A stretch of 64,000 nt of DNA from Roseibium marinum (GTDB taxonomy: Bacteria > Pseudomonadota > Alphaproteobacteria > Rhizobiales > Stappiaceae), in contig NZ_PPCN01000008.1 of the NCBI RefSeq assembly GCF_002906165.1, forward strand, positions 239,889 to 303,888, given 5' to 3'. The notes below the pieces were generated by a model. It was not told the origin of the DNA, ran no database searches, and saw only the letters and a list, made by a program, of their open reading frames with translations. The position numbers were made by a program, and so were the translations under genes. Below, one piece after another: positions 38,596 to 48,649 of the stretch (positions are counted from its first letter, which is position 1; the number at the start of each line of letters is the position of its first letter).

Positions 38596-39702
38596 ATGAA
38601 TGTCGACGGGAAAAAATATCGGACCATCTGGCTCGCGGCGGACGGTGCGTCCGTCGAAATTATCGACCAGACAAAGTTTCCCTACGCATTCGAGATCGTC
38701 AAACTTCACACGATGGAGGACGCCGCTCATGCGATTCGCGTCATGCAGGTGCGCGGCGCTCCGCTGATCGGGGCGACCGCCGCCTATGGTGTCGCCCTGG
38801 CCATGCGCGCCGATCCCTCCGACGCCTCCCTTCATGCCGCCTGTTCGGCACTGCTGGAAACCCGTCCGACCGCCGTCAATCTTCATTGGGCGCTCGACCT
38901 GGCGCGAAAATCACTCCTGCAGGTCGCACCGGAAAACCGTGCGGCGGCGGCGTATACGCTGGCCGCCGATATCTGCGACGAAGACATCGCCATCAACATG
39001 GCCATCGGTATGCACGGCATGGAACTCATCGCCGAAATCGCCCGCACCAAGCGTGAGGGGGAGCCGGTCAACATCCTCACCCATTGCAACGCCGGCTGGC
39101 TGGCGACGGTGGACTGGGGTACGGCGACCGCACCGATCTACATGTGCCATGAGGGCGGCATTCCGGTCCATGTCTGGGTGGACGAAACCCGCCCGCGCAA
39201 CCAGGGCGCCTTCCTGACCGCCTGGGAACTGGGCCACCATGGCGTACCGCACACGGTAATCGTCGACAATGCCGGCGGGCATCTCATGCAGCATGGTGAA
39301 GTCGATATGGTGATCGTCGGCACCGATCGCACGACCGCAACGGGCGACGTCTGCAACAAGATCGGCACCTATCTCAAGGCGCTGGCGGCAAAGGACTGCG
39401 GCGTGCCCTTCTATGTCGCCCTGCCCTCGCCAACCATCGACTTTTCCCTGTCCGACGGCGTTCGGGAGATCCCGATCGAGGAGCGCGGCGGCGCGGAAGT
39501 CAGCCGCATCACCGGCAAGACCGACAGCGGCGGCGTGGAGACCATCAGCATCGTCGCGGAAGGATCGCCTGTCGGCAACCCCGCCTTCGATGTCACCCCG
39601 GCCCGCCTGGTGAGCGGCCTGATCACCGAGCGCGGCGTGCTTGCCGCGAACCGGAAATCCATCGCCGAAGCCTTTCCCGAACGGGTGAAAATCAGCGCCT
39701 GA
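38596..39702 (+). CDS. mtnA: S-methyl-5-thioribose-1-phosphate isomerase
   Basis: A 368-residue methionine-salvage isomerase, turning methylthioribose-1-phosphate into methylthioribulose-1-phosphate. Family features: [14 protein letters not shown], the catalytic Cys in [11 protein letters not shown], and the catalytic Asp in [26 protein letters not shown] ribosome site lies 8-9 nt before the ATG. Its substrate is made by MtnP (8807-9688). No mtnB, mtnC or mtnD is in the window, so the rest of the pathway, or a shunt, must be elsewhere. Confidence 0.95.
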   Translation: MNVDGKKYRTIWLAADGASVEIIDQTKFPYAFEIVKLHTMEDAAHAIRVMQVRGAPLIGATAAYGVALAMRADPSDASLHAACSALLETRPTAVNLHWALDLARKSLLQVAPENRAAAAYTLAADICDEDIAINMAIGMHGMELIAEIARTKREGEPVNILTHCNAGWLATVDWGTATAPIYMCHEGGIPVHVWVDETRPRNQGAFLTAWELGHHGVPHTVIVDNAGGHLMQHGEVDMVIVGTDRTTATGDVCNKIGTYLKALAAKDCGVPFYVALPSPTIDFSLSDGVREIPIEERGGAEVSRITGKTDSGGVETISIVAEGSPVGNPAFDVTPARLVSGLITERGVLAANRKSIAEAFPERVKISA

Positions 39703-39721
39703 AACGTTTGCTGATCCGGTC

Positions 39722-40333
39722 TCAGCCGATCGCCGGCACATGCGGTGCCTTGTCTCTGGAGTAAAGACCCATGTGACGCGGGTCGTCGGCGATTTCGACC
39801 GATCTTTTGTAAGGCCGGAAGCCGCAGGACATGTAGAACCCCAGCGCCTGCGGACTGTCAGCGGTACAGGTATGCAGCCAGAGCCGCCTGGTTTCCGGAC
39901 GCGCCCAGGCCATCTCCACCGCCTGCGCCATCAGCCAACGGCCCGCGCCGCCTCCGATTGCCTCCGGTATCAGACCGAAATAGGAAATCTCCGGTTCCTC
40001 CGGGTTCGCATAATCAAGCTCAAGCGTCCCGACAGGAGCCCCATCGCGCTTTGGCAGAAAATTCTCGCGCGCCGGTTCGGCAAGCATGTTTTTCAGAGCG
40101 GCGTCTTCCTGGATCAGCCGTCCGAACCAGATCCAGTCCTCGCCGATCTGCCGGAAGAGCCGCCGATACGCATCAATATCTGGCGACGGCCACCGTTCGA
40201 GCGTGAGATCTTCTCTCGGGCGAGCGAGCGGTGCTTCTGGCGCTTTCAGCATTTCGAGATAAGTCACCACAACGGCGACTTTCCCGTCCGGGACATCCCA
40301 AAAGCCATTCATGTCGAGCGTCTGTCCGTGCAT
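39722..40333 (-). CDS. GNAT-family N-acetyltransferase
   Basis: A 203-residue GNAT protein. The GLIPEAIGGGAGRWLMAQAVEMAW region carries the acetyl-CoA loop (GGGAGRW), followed by RRLWLHTCTADSPQALGFYMSCGF. The start at 40333 is chosen because GGAG lies 5 nt upstream. Convergent with mtnA. Acceptor unknown. Confidence 0.82.
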   Translation of the reverse strand: MHGQTLDMNGFWDVPDGKVAVVVTYLEMLKAPEAPLARPREDLTLERWPSPDIDAYRRLFRQIGEDWIWFGRLIQEDAALKNMLAEPARENFLPKRDGAPVGTLELDYANPEEPEISYFGLIPEAIGGGAGRWLMAQAVEMAWARPETRRLWLHTCTADSPQALGFYMSCGFRPYKRSVEIADDPRHMGLYSRDKAPHVPAIG

Positions 40334-40453
40334 CTTGTCTCCAACGGCGGTTTGGCGTGTTTCTGCGCTTACCAGTTGAGCGGCAGGATACCAAGTGCCA
40401 ATACAATTCCGCTTTCCGCGAACGCTGCTCGCACGTTTGCACAATGCAACCGG

Positions 40454-40468
40454 TTAACGCGTTATTAA
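40454..40468. promoter_or_regulatory. CtrA box upstream of the 91-residue gene
   Basis: TTAA-CGCGTTA-TTAA, an exact match to the TTAA-N7-TTAA consensus for the cell-cycle regulator CtrA. A GCTATC hexamer (40483-40488), similar to the alphaproteobacterial -10, follows 14 bp downstream, and the ATG is at 40513. The spacing fits a CtrA site overlapping the -35 region. Confidence 0.7.
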
Positions 40469-40512
40469 CGCTGTTATGGGAGGCTATCCTCGTATCCAGG
40501 AAAGATGCACTG

Positions 40513-40788
40513 ATGGCAAAAATCGGAAATTACGTCCAAAGAGACTACCACAAGACCTATAGCTCGCGAAAAAAGTCGACCTGGTCGGACTTCAACAAGT
40601 CCTGGGGTTCGCGGCGGGCGGCAGCTGCTCAGAAAATGCAGAACCTGCGCACGATTGCCAACAACTTCAGCAGCATCAACACCTACGCCTCTCAGGCAAA
40701 CACGGCTCTGGTGATACAGAGCCGCGGCAGCCAGAACGTCTACTCCAGCCCGACCGCGGTCATGTCCCGCGTCAATGTCGTGATCTGA
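40513..40788 (+). CDS. Small protein of unknown function with CtrA-box promoter
   Basis: A 91-residue, basic, Ser/Asn-rich protein beginning MAKIGNYVQRDYHKTY. It has no signal peptide or membrane helix. The Asn/Ser/Ala-rich middle (NNFSSINTYASQAN) looks like a helical, possibly flagellin- or rod-like surface, but I recognise no family. A perfect CtrA box lies 45 bp upstream of the ATG, and it converges on flhA, so a motility or cell-cycle role is likely by context only. The stop codon overlaps the tip of a 170-bp palindromic element. Confidence 0.7.
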   Translation: MAKIGNYVQRDYHKTYSSRKKSTWSDFNKSWGSRRAAAAQKMQNLRTIANNFSSINTYASQANTALVIQSRGSQNVYSSPTAVMSRVNVVI

Positions 40789-40957
40789 TACCAAAGAGTA
40801 TTGATTATGACACATCTGACCGCGTTTGGTGGCCCATTTACGCCCGCCGGACTTCGTTGTACCGCGCGCCCGGTCAACCAGACCGCGCTACGCGATGCGC
40901 CACGCCGGCAAACGGAAATGGGCCATCAGATGGGTCATAATCAATACTCTTTGGTAT
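40788..40957. repeat. 170-bp MITE-like inverted-repeat element
   Basis: The arms run from ATACCAAAGAGTATTGATTA at the left tip to its exact complement at the right tip. They continue inward to TGGCCCATTT, giving about 42 bp per arm with one mismatch and a 10-bp insertion in the left arm. The centre is GC-rich. There is no coding capacity. It separates the 91-residue gene from flhA and could act as a bidirectional terminator. Confidence 0.75.
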
Positions 40958-40984
40958 GAAGCGCTGCCTTTCAGCAAAATACCG

Positions 40985-43159
40985 TCAGATTGATCCGATT
41001 GTCTTCAGCTTGATCCGCGGATGGACCTCCGCCTGGCTCATGATCGTGGTGTGCGCCCGGAAGCGCTCGACAATCGAGCGCACGAAGGGCCGTGTCAGCG
41101 GCGAGGTCAGCAGAACGGGCACTTCACCCAGCTGCGCGGCTTCCTCGAAGGCGTCCCTCACCTTGCCGACGAATTCCTGCAGCTTGCTCGGCTGCATGGC
41201 GAGCTGACGATCGTCCCCCTCACCGACGATGGATTCCAGAAAGGCCTGCTCCCATTGCGGTGACAGGGCGATCAGCGGCAGATAGCCGCCCGGGGCGAGA
41301 TTGGCGGCGCAGATCTGCCGCCCGAGCCGCGAGCGCACATGCTCCGCGATGGTGTCGGTATTGCGGCTCATGCCGGTAGCCTCCGAGACGCCTTCCAGGA
41401 TCGTGCCGAGGTCGCGGATGGAAATCCGTTCGTTGAGCAGCGCCTGAAGAACCCTTTGAACGCCGGAGACGGTGATCTGCGAGGGAACGAGATCCTCGAC
41501 GAGCTTGGCCTGCTCGCCCTGCAGCTCCTTCAGGAGTTTCTGAACGTCGCCATAGGTCAGAAGTTCGCTGATATTGGCCTTGATCGTTTCCGTCAGATGG
41601 GTGGACAGCACCGTCGCCGGATCGACAACCGTATAGCCGCGCAGGGACGCATCCTCGCGGTACTGGGCTTCCACCCAGGTCGCGGGCAGGCCGAAGGTCG
41701 GTTCCGTCGTGTGCGTGCCGGGCAGTTTCACCTGACCGCCCGCCGGGTCCATGACCATGAAATGGTTCGGGTAGAGAATACCGCGGCCAGCCTCCACTTC
41801 CTTGACCTTGATGACATAGTCGTTGGCGCCGAGCTGGATATTGTCGAGAATGCGCACGGGCGGCATGATAACGCCCATGTCGCCGGCAATCTGGCGGCGC
41901 AGCGCCTTGATCTGCTCGGTCAGGACGTCGCTTTCCCCCTGCGCCTTGCCATTGATCAGCGGCAGCAGGGCGTAGCCCAGCTCGATCCGCAATTCGTCCA
42001 TCTTGAGGGCGTCGGTAATCGGCGGCTCCGGCGGCGGCTTCGGCGCGTCGTCGACGGCCTTTTTCTCCGCGACCTTTGACGCTTCCCGCTTTTTCTTCGC
42101 CCCGACCTGATAGGCCAGATAGCCCGCCAGACCGGCAAGGCCCAGAAACGGGATCATCGGCATGCCGGGCAGCAGCGCCAGGATGACCATCACCGCCGCC
42201 GACATGCCGAGCGCCTTGGGATAGCCCGTGAACTGGCTGGTCAGCGCCTTGTCGGCCGCGCCATGCACGCCGGCCTTGGAGACGAGCAGGCCAGCCGCCG
42301 TCGAGACGATCAGAGCCGGGATCTGCGATACCAGGCCGTCGCCGATCGTCAGCAGCGTGTAATTGTTGGCCGCCTCCGAGAACGTCAGTTCCATCTGGGC
42401 GACGCCGATGAAGATCCCGCCGAGAATGTTGATGAAGGTGATCAGGAGCCCGGCGATCGCATCGCCGCGCACGAATTTCGAGGCACCGTCCATGGCGCCG
42501 AAGAACGAGCTTTCGTCTTCCAGCACCTTGCGGCGGGTCTTGGCTTCCGTTTCATCGATCAGGCCGGCGGACAGGTCCGCATCGATCGCCATCTGCTTGC
42601 CGGGCATCGCATCGAGCGTGAAGCGCGCGGCCACTTCCGCGATACGGCCGGAACCCTTGGTGATGACGACGAAGTTTACGATCACCAGAATCGCGAACAC
42701 GATGATCCCGATGACGAAATTCCCGCCCATGACAAGATTGCCGAAGGACTGGATGACGTTGCCGGCCGCCGCCGTGCCCTCGTGTCCGTTTGCCAGGATC
42801 AGGCGCGTGGACGCGATGTTGAGACCCAGCCGCAACATGGTCGCGATCAGAAGAACGGTCGGAAACGACGAGAATTCCAGAGGTCTCTGGATGAACAGGC
42901 CGGTCATCAGAACCATGACCGAAAAGATGATCGATACCGCCAGGAACATGTCCAGCATCACCGGCGGCATCGGCAGGATCAGCAGGGTCAGGATCACCAG
43001 AATGCCGGTGGCGAGGCCGATATCCCCTGTGCGCAGGGTATCGATCAGCTCACGGATTCTCGGCAGGCCGCCTCCAGCCGCGACCGGCTGCGCTGCCGCC
43101 TGCTGCTCTGCTGGAGGTCCGCCCGACCCGCCCTGTTCGCCTGCTGCCGTGTCCGACAT
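40985..43159 (-). CDS. flhA: Flagellar export apparatus protein FlhA
   Basis: A 724-residue core subunit of the flagellar type III export gate. The N-terminal half holds eight membrane helices and the FHIPEP-family signature RLGLNIASTRLIL. The C-terminal half is the cytoplasmic FlhA-C platform that docks export chaperones. ATG at 43159 (MSDTAAGEQGG) is preferred; a TTG 8 codons upstream (43183) is possible. It follows flbD by 157 bp in the same direction, so it may be co-transcribed or have its own promoter. Confidence 0.95.
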   Translation of the reverse strand: MSDTAAGEQGGSGGPPAEQQAAAQPVAAGGGLPRIRELIDTLRTGDIGLATGILVILTLLILPMPPVMLDMFLAVSIIFSVMVLMTGLFIQRPLEFSSFPTVLLIATMLRLGLNIASTRLILANGHEGTAAAGNVIQSFGNLVMGGNFVIGIIVFAILVIVNFVVITKGSGRIAEVAARFTLDAMPGKQMAIDADLSAGLIDETEAKTRRKVLEDESSFFGAMDGASKFVRGDAIAGLLITFINILGGIFIGVAQMELTFSEAANNYTLLTIGDGLVSQIPALIVSTAAGLLVSKAGVHGAADKALTSQFTGYPKALGMSAAVMVILALLPGMPMIPFLGLAGLAGYLAYQVGAKKKREASKVAEKKAVDDAPKPPPEPPITDALKMDELRIELGYALLPLINGKAQGESDVLTEQIKALRRQIAGDMGVIMPPVRILDNIQLGANDYVIKVKEVEAGRGILYPNHFMVMDPAGGQVKLPGTHTTEPTFGLPATWVEAQYREDASLRGYTVVDPATVLSTHLTETIKANISELLTYGDVQKLLKELQGEQAKLVEDLVPSQITVSGVQRVLQALLNERISIRDLGTILEGVSEATGMSRNTDTIAEHVRSRLGRQICAANLAPGGYLPLIALSPQWEQAFLESIVGEGDDRQLAMQPSKLQEFVGKVRDAFEEAAQLGEVPVLLTSPLTRPFVRSIVERFRAHTTIMSQAEVHPRIKLKTIGSI

Positions 43160-43316
43160 TGTGCTGTTCACTTCCTGGATCAACCCGCTTCCATACCAAT
43201 GAAAAAGCGGAAAAGTTGATCGGTCCTAGACTGTTACGGCATCTTCTCCGCGTTTATCCGAAGACAGGATGCTCTTGAGCGTTCGAAATCCGGTCATTGA
43301 CCGATGGCCGGATCCT

Positions 43317-44669
43317 TCAGGCCCGTGCTTCCCCGGGCCCGGGAACGCGAACCCCTTCACCGGTATATTGATTCAGCTTGTTGCGCAGGGTCCGAATGGA
43401 AATACCCAGAATTTTCGCGGCATGTGTCCGGTTGCCCAGACAATGATCGAGCGTATCGAGGATGAGATCCCGCTCCACATCGGACACCGTCCGCCCGACG
43501 AAAGAACGACTGACGGCTTCCGCCGTCTGCGCGGCCCGCTCGGCCGGGCCACTGGCTACCGACAGGGGAGACCCGTCCGGCATGCGGATGGCCTCGACGC
43601 CAATCTCCTCGCCGGACGCCAGAAGCACGGCCCGGTGCATGGTATTTTCCAGTTCACGCACGTTGCCCGGCCAAAGATTGGTCATCAGGGCATGACGGGC
43701 GTCTGCCGCCAGCGGCCGCTCCGGAACGCCGTTTGCCTCAGAATAATGTTTGGTGAAGAATTGCGCGAGTTCCATGATGTCCGCCGGACGCTCCCGCAGG
43801 GGCGGCAGCTTCAGGTTCACGACATTGAGACGGAACAGCAGGTCTTCGCGGAACAGGCCCTGGCGCACGCTTTCCGCAAGATCCCGGTTGGACGTTGCCA
43901 GGATGCGGATATTGACCGGCACCGGCCGGGTTCCCCCCACGCGGTCGATCACCCGTTCCTGGATGGCGCGCAGCAGCTTGGCCTGGAGGCGCACATCCAT
44001 CTCGGAAATTTCATCGAGCAGAAGCGTGCCGCCGTCGGCTTCCTCGAACTTGCCGATCCTGCGGGCCACAGCGCCGGTAAAGGAGCCCTTTTCATGGCCG
44101 AACAGCTCGGACTCCAGAAGATGTTCGGGTATGGCCGCGCAATTGATCGAAATGAACGACTTCGACGCCCGGTTGGAACACTTGTGCACGTGGCGCGCGA
44201 TGACTTCCTTGCCTGTTCCCGATTCGCCGGTAATCAGAACGGAGGCTTCCGAGGGCGCCACCTGTTCGGCGAGCTTGACCACGGTTGCCATGGAATCGTC
44301 GCGGTAGATCAGGTCGCCGCGCTCCCGGGCGACGGCGGCCAGAACGGCGGCAATCATCTCCGGATCGGGCGGCAGGGGAATGTATTCTTTCGCTCCGGCC
44401 CGGATTGCCGAGACAGCCGCCTGGGCATCGGTCTCGATGCCGCAGGCAACCACCGGAACATGAACCCGTTCGTTCTGAAGTTTGACGATCAGTCCCGCGA
44501 TGTCGAGATGGACTTCGACCATCAGAAGATCCGCTCCGCGGCCGGACCGAAGAACCTTCAGTGCCCCTTCGATGTCATCCGCATGCGTTACCTGCGCACC
44601 GCCCTGCATTGCCATCTTGGACGCAGTCGTCAGTTGGCCTCCGAGGGTTCCGACAATTAACAGGCGCAT
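43317..44669 (-). CDS. flbD: Sigma-54-dependent flagellar regulator FlbD
   Basis: A 450-residue enhancer-binding protein. The receiver-like N-terminus (1-115) lacks the phospho-acceptor Asp (Glu52 at the usual place). The AAA+ domain has Walker A GESGTGKE (148-155) and the sigma-54 contact loop GSFTGA (195-200, usually GAFTGA). The C-terminus is a Fis-type helix-turn-helix (THAAKILGISIRTLRNKL). Sequence and position downstream of fliN match Caulobacter FlbD, which activates class III genes and represses fliF. It would act on the sigma-54 promoter upstream of fliK. Confidence 0.93.
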   Translation of the reverse strand: MRLLIVGTLGGQLTTASKMAMQGGAQVTHADDIEGALKVLRSGRGADLLMVEVHLDIAGLIVKLQNERVHVPVVACGIETDAQAAVSAIRAGAKEYIPLPPDPEMIAAVLAAVARERGDLIYRDDSMATVVKLAEQVAPSEASVLITGESGTGKEVIARHVHKCSNRASKSFISINCAAIPEHLLESELFGHEKGSFTGAVARRIGKFEEADGGTLLLDEISEMDVRLQAKLLRAIQERVIDRVGGTRPVPVNIRILATSNRDLAESVRQGLFREDLLFRLNVVNLKLPPLRERPADIMELAQFFTKHYSEANGVPERPLAADARHALMTNLWPGNVRELENTMHRAVLLASGEEIGVEAIRMPDGSPLSVASGPAERAAQTAEAVSRSFVGRTVSDVERDLILDTLDHCLGNRTHAAKILGISIRTLRNKLNQYTGEGVRVPGPGEARA

Positions 44670-44681
44670 CCGCTATCTTTC

Positions 44682-45017
44682 CTATCGATCCGTCTTGATG
44701 ATTTCCGTCATGGTCACGCCGAGTTTGTCCTCCACCAGGACGACCTCTCCACGGGCAACCAGCCGGTCATTCACATAAATATCAATGGCTTCGCCGACTT
44801 TCCGGTCCAATTCGAGAACGGTGCCGGAGGCCAGTTTCAAAAGGTCCGAGACATGCATTTTCGAATGTCCGAGAACCGCCGAAATCCGCACGGGAACGTC
44901 GAAGACCGCTTCCAGGTCAGCGGCCGACTGAGGCACCTGGATTTCGGCCTCGCTGGCATCGCGCTTGGGGACCTCAAGTTCATCAAGCTGTATGTTTGTG
45001 TCTTGCTCGTCACTCAT
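44682..45017 (-). CDS. fliN: Flagellar motor switch protein FliN
   Basis: A 111-residue C-ring protein consisting of an acidic N-terminus and a SpoA (FliMN_C) domain. VPVRISAVLGHSKMHVSDLLKLASGTVLELDRKVGEAIDIYVNDRLVARGEVVLVEDKLGVTMTEI is complete in outline. Its ATG overlaps the fliH stop (ATGA). It is followed 12 nt later by flbD. Confidence 0.95.
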   Translation of the reverse strand: MSDEQDTNIQLDELEVPKRDASEAEIQVPQSAADLEAVFDVPVRISAVLGHSKMHVSDLLKLASGTVLELDRKVGEAIDIYVNDRLVARGEVVLVEDKLGVTMTEIIKTDR

Positions 45018-45745
45018 ACGCCAGTTTCCTTCTCCGCCGACGGGCCGGACGTTTGTCCGGTTTTGGTTGCGGCGCGTGCTCGCAGATAGGCCCGGATGCT
45101 CGTGTCGATCGCGCCTTCAAGCGCTTTGCGGTCGCGCCGGATACCGCCATCCGCCCATTCGATATGGCAGTCGCCGCGGCTGATTTCCGGTTCACCGAGG
45201 ATCACAAGCCGGCCCTCGAACCCTTTTTCGTGAATGATCGGGTCGACCTGGGCTTTCAGTGCCTCGACATCCTTTTCGGCGATACGGATCACCAGATGCG
45301 GTGCATTGCGCAGCGGCCCCAGACATTCTGACACCAATGCCACGGTTTCCGCCAGCGGCTGGCGGGCAATCAGATGGGCGCAAAGGCGTCTAGCCACAAG
45401 AAATGCGAGGCTGGCGGCTTCCTGCTCGCGAGCCACCTGCTGATCGTCCAGGGACTGCAGCACCTGGCCGACCGCCTCCGCCAGATGCCCGACCTCCGCC
45501 GTCAGCAGCGTTTCCTGCTTCGTCTGAAGGTCCGCAAGCGCCTTGACCCGCCCTTCCTCGACGGCCTGGGCGCGCACTTTTGCCAGAAGCTTCTCGTGCT
45601 CGGCGACCGTGATCATCGGAATCTCCGGTTCGATTGGCGCAACGACCTCCAGCTCCTCCGGTTCGGCGAAGTCGACGTTGAACAGAAATTTCGACGGGTT
45701 GGTCATGCTGCGCATTCTGTTGTAGCTACCTGCCGGTTGACGCAT
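45014..45745 (-). CDS. fliH: Flagellar assembly protein FliH (FlbE)
   Basis: A 243-residue FliH-type regulator of the export ATPase. The Ala/Gln/Glu-rich central helix (KLLAKVRAQAVEEGRVKALADLQTK) and C-terminal domain (RNAPHLVIRIAEKDVEALK, HIEWADGGIRRD) fit the family. The ATG at 45745 overlaps the fliG stop by one base (TGATG), which favours it over the ATGs at 45715 and 45706. In Caulobacter the gene at this position is called flbE/fliH. Confidence 0.85.
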   Translation of the reverse strand: MRQPAGSYNRMRSMTNPSKFLFNVDFAEPEELEVVAPIEPEIPMITVAEHEKLLAKVRAQAVEEGRVKALADLQTKQETLLTAEVGHLAEAVGQVLQSLDDQQVAREQEAASLAFLVARRLCAHLIARQPLAETVALVSECLGPLRNAPHLVIRIAEKDVEALKAQVDPIIHEKGFEGRLVILGEPEISRGDCHIEWADGGIRRDRKALEGAIDTSIRAYLRARAATKTGQTSGPSAEKETGV

Positions 45746-46791
45746 CAGTAGATAATTTCATCGTCGCTCTTCGATTTGGAGATCATGATCTCGCCCTTCG
45801 CGGCCAGGTCCTTGGCCTTGTTCACCATACTCGTCTGCACCTCGTCCACGTCGCGCAGGCGGACAGGTCCGAGCGCGTCCATGTCGTCCTGCAGCAATTT
45901 CGCCGCCCGCGAGGACATGTTGCCGAAGAAGAATTCCCTGGCCGCATCGGTAGAGCCCTTGAGCGCAATCGCCAGCTGATCCTTTTCGACATGCCGCAGC
46001 AGGGTCTGGGCGCTCGCCGCATCCAGTTTCAGCAGATCGTCGAAAGTGAACATCAGCGTCTTGATGCGGTCCGCCGCTTCGCGGTTGTCCTCTTCCAGGG
46101 CCGCCAGGAACCGGGCTTCCGTCTGCCTGTCGAAGTTGTTGAAGATCTCCGCCATCATCTCGTGGCTGTCGCGGCGCGAGGTGTTGGTCAGGTTCGACAT
46201 GAATTCGACACGCAGTGTCTGCTCCACCTTCTCCAGAACGTCCTTCTGGACGGCGTCCATGCGCAACATGCGGCTGACCACCTCGAGCGCCAGTTCTTCC
46301 GGCAGAATGCCCAGCACCCGCGCGGCATGGTCGGAATTGATCTTCGACAGCACCACAGCGACCGTTTGCGGGTATTCGTTCTTGAGGTAGTTGGCCAGAA
46401 CGTTTTCCTGCACGTTCGAGAGCTTCTCCCACATGTTTCGCCCGGCGGGACCGCGGATTTCCTCCATGATGACGGAAACCTTGTCTCCCGGCAGGAAACT
46501 GGCCAGAAGACGCTCGGTCGCGTCGACATTGCCGGTGAGCGCACCCGTTGAACTGACCCGGCGGACGAAGTCCTTGAACAGGTCTTCAAGCATGTTCGGC
46601 GTGACCGGCCCCAGATTGGCCATCGCGGCGGAAACCTGGCGCACCTCGATTTCATCGAGCTTTTGCCAGATCGGTGACCCGTGGGTTTCTCCCAGCGCGA
46701 GCAGAAGAACCGCGGCGCGCTCGGCGCCCTTGAGTTCACGGTCCTCCTCGTCGGCACTGACCTGCAGCTGTTTTTGAAGTAGATCGTTCAC
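45745..46791 (-). CDS. fliG: Flagellar motor switch protein FliG
   Basis: A 348-residue rotor protein with three armadillo-like domains. The EHPQ motif appears as EYPQ ([14 protein letters not shown]) and the C-terminal torque helix region is present ([33 protein letters not shown]). It sits 2 nt after fliF and overlaps fliH, so translation is tightly coupled. Confidence 0.96.
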   Translation of the reverse strand: MNDLLQKQLQVSADEEDRELKGAERAAVLLLALGETHGSPIWQKLDEIEVRQVSAAMANLGPVTPNMLEDLFKDFVRRVSSTGALTGNVDATERLLASFLPGDKVSVIMEEIRGPAGRNMWEKLSNVQENVLANYLKNEYPQTVAVVLSKINSDHAARVLGILPEELALEVVSRMLRMDAVQKDVLEKVEQTLRVEFMSNLTNTSRRDSHEMMAEIFNNFDRQTEARFLAALEEDNREAADRIKTLMFTFDDLLKLDAASAQTLLRHVEKDQLAIALKGSTDAAREFFFGNMSSRAAKLLQDDMDALGPVRLRDVDEVQTSMVNKAKDLAAKGEIMISKSKSDDEIIY

Positions 46792-46793
46792 TG

Positions 46794-48410
46794 TTAAGCC
46801 GCCGCCTGTTCATCCAGCCAGCCGCGGACGATGGTTACCGCTTCTCCCGGATGGTCCTTGATCATTTCACCCACTTTTGAGATCGAGCTTGCCTGCATCG
46901 CGCCTTCCTGCTTTGCCTGCTCCAGCCATTCGATCACGAACTCGTCTTCCGGATCCTCTTCCCTGGCCACTTCCGTCTCGGCCACCAGGGTGCCGTCCGG
47001 ACCGATCATCAGTTCCTGAGGCTGCTTTTCCTCCGGCGTGACGATCCGGCGCAGCAGCGGACGGACGACGAAGAGCAACAGCAGGATCGCGATCAGGGAA
47101 AGAACCCCCAGCTCCGCGAAACGGACGATGTCGTCCCGCGTGAAATCGAACAGGCTGTCGCCTTCGGCGAGCATATCGTCTTGCGGAGGCAGGGCGAATT
47201 GCAGGTTGACGACCTCAACCACATCCCCCCGGTTCTCATCGAATCCGACGGCGGAGCGCACCAGAACGGCGATCCTGTCCAGCGTTTCCTGGTTCCGCGG
47301 AATATACGCTACTTTCCCGTCATCATCCGGCTCATAGGTGCCATCGACCAGGACCGCAACACTCAAACGATGGACCTGACCGGCTTCGATCACCTCCGTG
47401 CGGGTGGAGCGGGAAATCTCGTAGTTGACGATTTCCTCAACCAGGTTGCTGGTATCCCTGTCGCCGGCGCCGCCGCCGTCTTCCGCGTTGGGCAGCTGAT
47501 TGGCAACGGTCACCTGCCCGTTCCTGCTGACAGCGGAAGACGCTTCTTCCTTGGATTGCGTCGAGCGTACGACCTGCCCGTCCGGATCGAATGTTTCTGT
47601 GGTTTCCGTCAGCCGGTTGTAGTCGATATCCGCGTTCACCCGGACCCGCGCCCTGCCGGGCCCGACGACGGAATTCAGAATCTCTTCGATCTGGTTGCGC
47701 AGCCGGCTCTCGACAGCCACGGTCCGTTCCTGCAGCGAGGCGGACACCATGCCGTCCTCGTCAGTGCCCACGCCGGAGGCCAGCAGACGGCCGCTTTCGT
47801 CGACGATCGAGACCCGGTCCGGATCAAGTCCGTCAACAGCGGTTGCCACCAGATGCTGGACGGCGCGGATTTCGCCCGGCCCGAGGGCGCCGCGGACATT
47901 CAGGACTATGGATGCGGAGGGAGGACGGCGGTCGCGCTGGAACAGCTGCCGCTCCGGAATGACCAGATGGACCCGGGCCGACCGGATGCGATCCAGCGTC
48001 CCGATGGTGCGCGACAGCTCGCCTTCCATGGCGCGAAGATGATTGATGTTCTGAACGAAGCTGGTCGCGCCCAGGGTATCGGTCTTGTCGAAGATCTCGT
48101 AGCCGATGGACCCGCCGGTCGGCAGCCCTTCCGCGGCAAGTTGCATGCGCAGCCGGGCAACCTGCTCGCGCGGCACCAGGATGGTCGAGCCTTCACGCTT
48201 CAGTTCGAACTGAACCCCCTGGGACTCCAGCTGGGAAAGGACCGCCGCGGAATCCTCCAGTGTCAGTTCGTTGTAGAGGGTTGTCATCTGCGGGGCGGTG
48301 ACACGCAGGATGATAAACGCGAACACCCCGATCAGTATCGCGGCGACAGCACCCATCGCGGCAATCCGTGCCGCGCCTAAAGTTCTGATGAATTCAACTA
48401 GTCCGTTCAC
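46794..48410 (-). CDS. fliF: Flagellar MS-ring protein FliF
   Basis: A 538-residue MS-ring subunit with two membrane helices (about residues 16-38 and 435-455 of the chosen start) around the periplasmic RBM domains. A cytoplasmic C-terminus binds FliG. The GTG at 48410 is chosen because the family N-terminus ([19 protein letters not shown]) begins exactly there; the 26 extra codons further upstream look like leader. A perfect CtrA box lies 97 bp upstream. First gene of fliF-fliG-fliH-fliN-flbD(-flhA). Confidence 0.95.
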   Translation of the reverse strand: MNGLVEFIRTLGAARIAAMGAVAAILIGVFAFIILRVTAPQMTTLYNELTLEDSAAVLSQLESQGVQFELKREGSTILVPREQVARLRMQLAAEGLPTGGSIGYEIFDKTDTLGATSFVQNINHLRAMEGELSRTIGTLDRIRSARVHLVIPERQLFQRDRRPPSASIVLNVRGALGPGEIRAVQHLVATAVDGLDPDRVSIVDESGRLLASGVGTDEDGMVSASLQERTVAVESRLRNQIEEILNSVVGPGRARVRVNADIDYNRLTETTETFDPDGQVVRSTQSKEEASSAVSRNGQVTVANQLPNAEDGGGAGDRDTSNLVEEIVNYEISRSTRTEVIEAGQVHRLSVAVLVDGTYEPDDDGKVAYIPRNQETLDRIAVLVRSAVGFDENRGDVVEVVNLQFALPPQDDMLAEGDSLFDFTRDDIVRFAELGVLSLIAILLLLFVVRPLLRRIVTPEEKQPQELMIGPDGTLVAETEVAREEDPEDEFVIEWLEQAKQEGAMQASSISKVGEMIKDHPGEAVTIVRGWLDEQAAA

Positions 48411-48506
48411 GTATGCCCGCCCGCATCTGAAACATGCCCTGCCGTTATTATTGGAGTCGGTCAGACATGCCACACCTTCGATGGGCAAAATTTGCCGCCC
48501 GGAGGG

Positions 48507-48521
48507 TTAACAAGTAGTTAA
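48507..48521. promoter_or_regulatory. CtrA box upstream of fliF
   Basis: TTAA-CAAGTAG-TTAA, an exact match to the CtrA consensus, 97 bp upstream of the fliF GTG and downstream of the sciP terminator. The Caulobacter fliF operon is CtrA-activated in the same way. A GAGTC (GAnTC, CcrM-type) site at 48454-48458 lies between the box and fliF. Confidence 0.8.
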
Positions 48522-48649
48522 CGGAACTCTTCGGCCCTGGAGGGAATGGTGGTTTCCTGCGCTTCTTCATATTGCAAAACGCAATTGAAGTGGGGAAAAA
48601 CTGCCTACTTCATTAATGTTTGGATAAGTTGCGGACGGCAAACGGAAAC

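Noticed and set aside
48420..48600. Sigma-54 promoter upstream of fliF
   Set aside because: TGGCATG near 48470 has no TTGC at the right spacing; the region instead has a perfect CtrA box.
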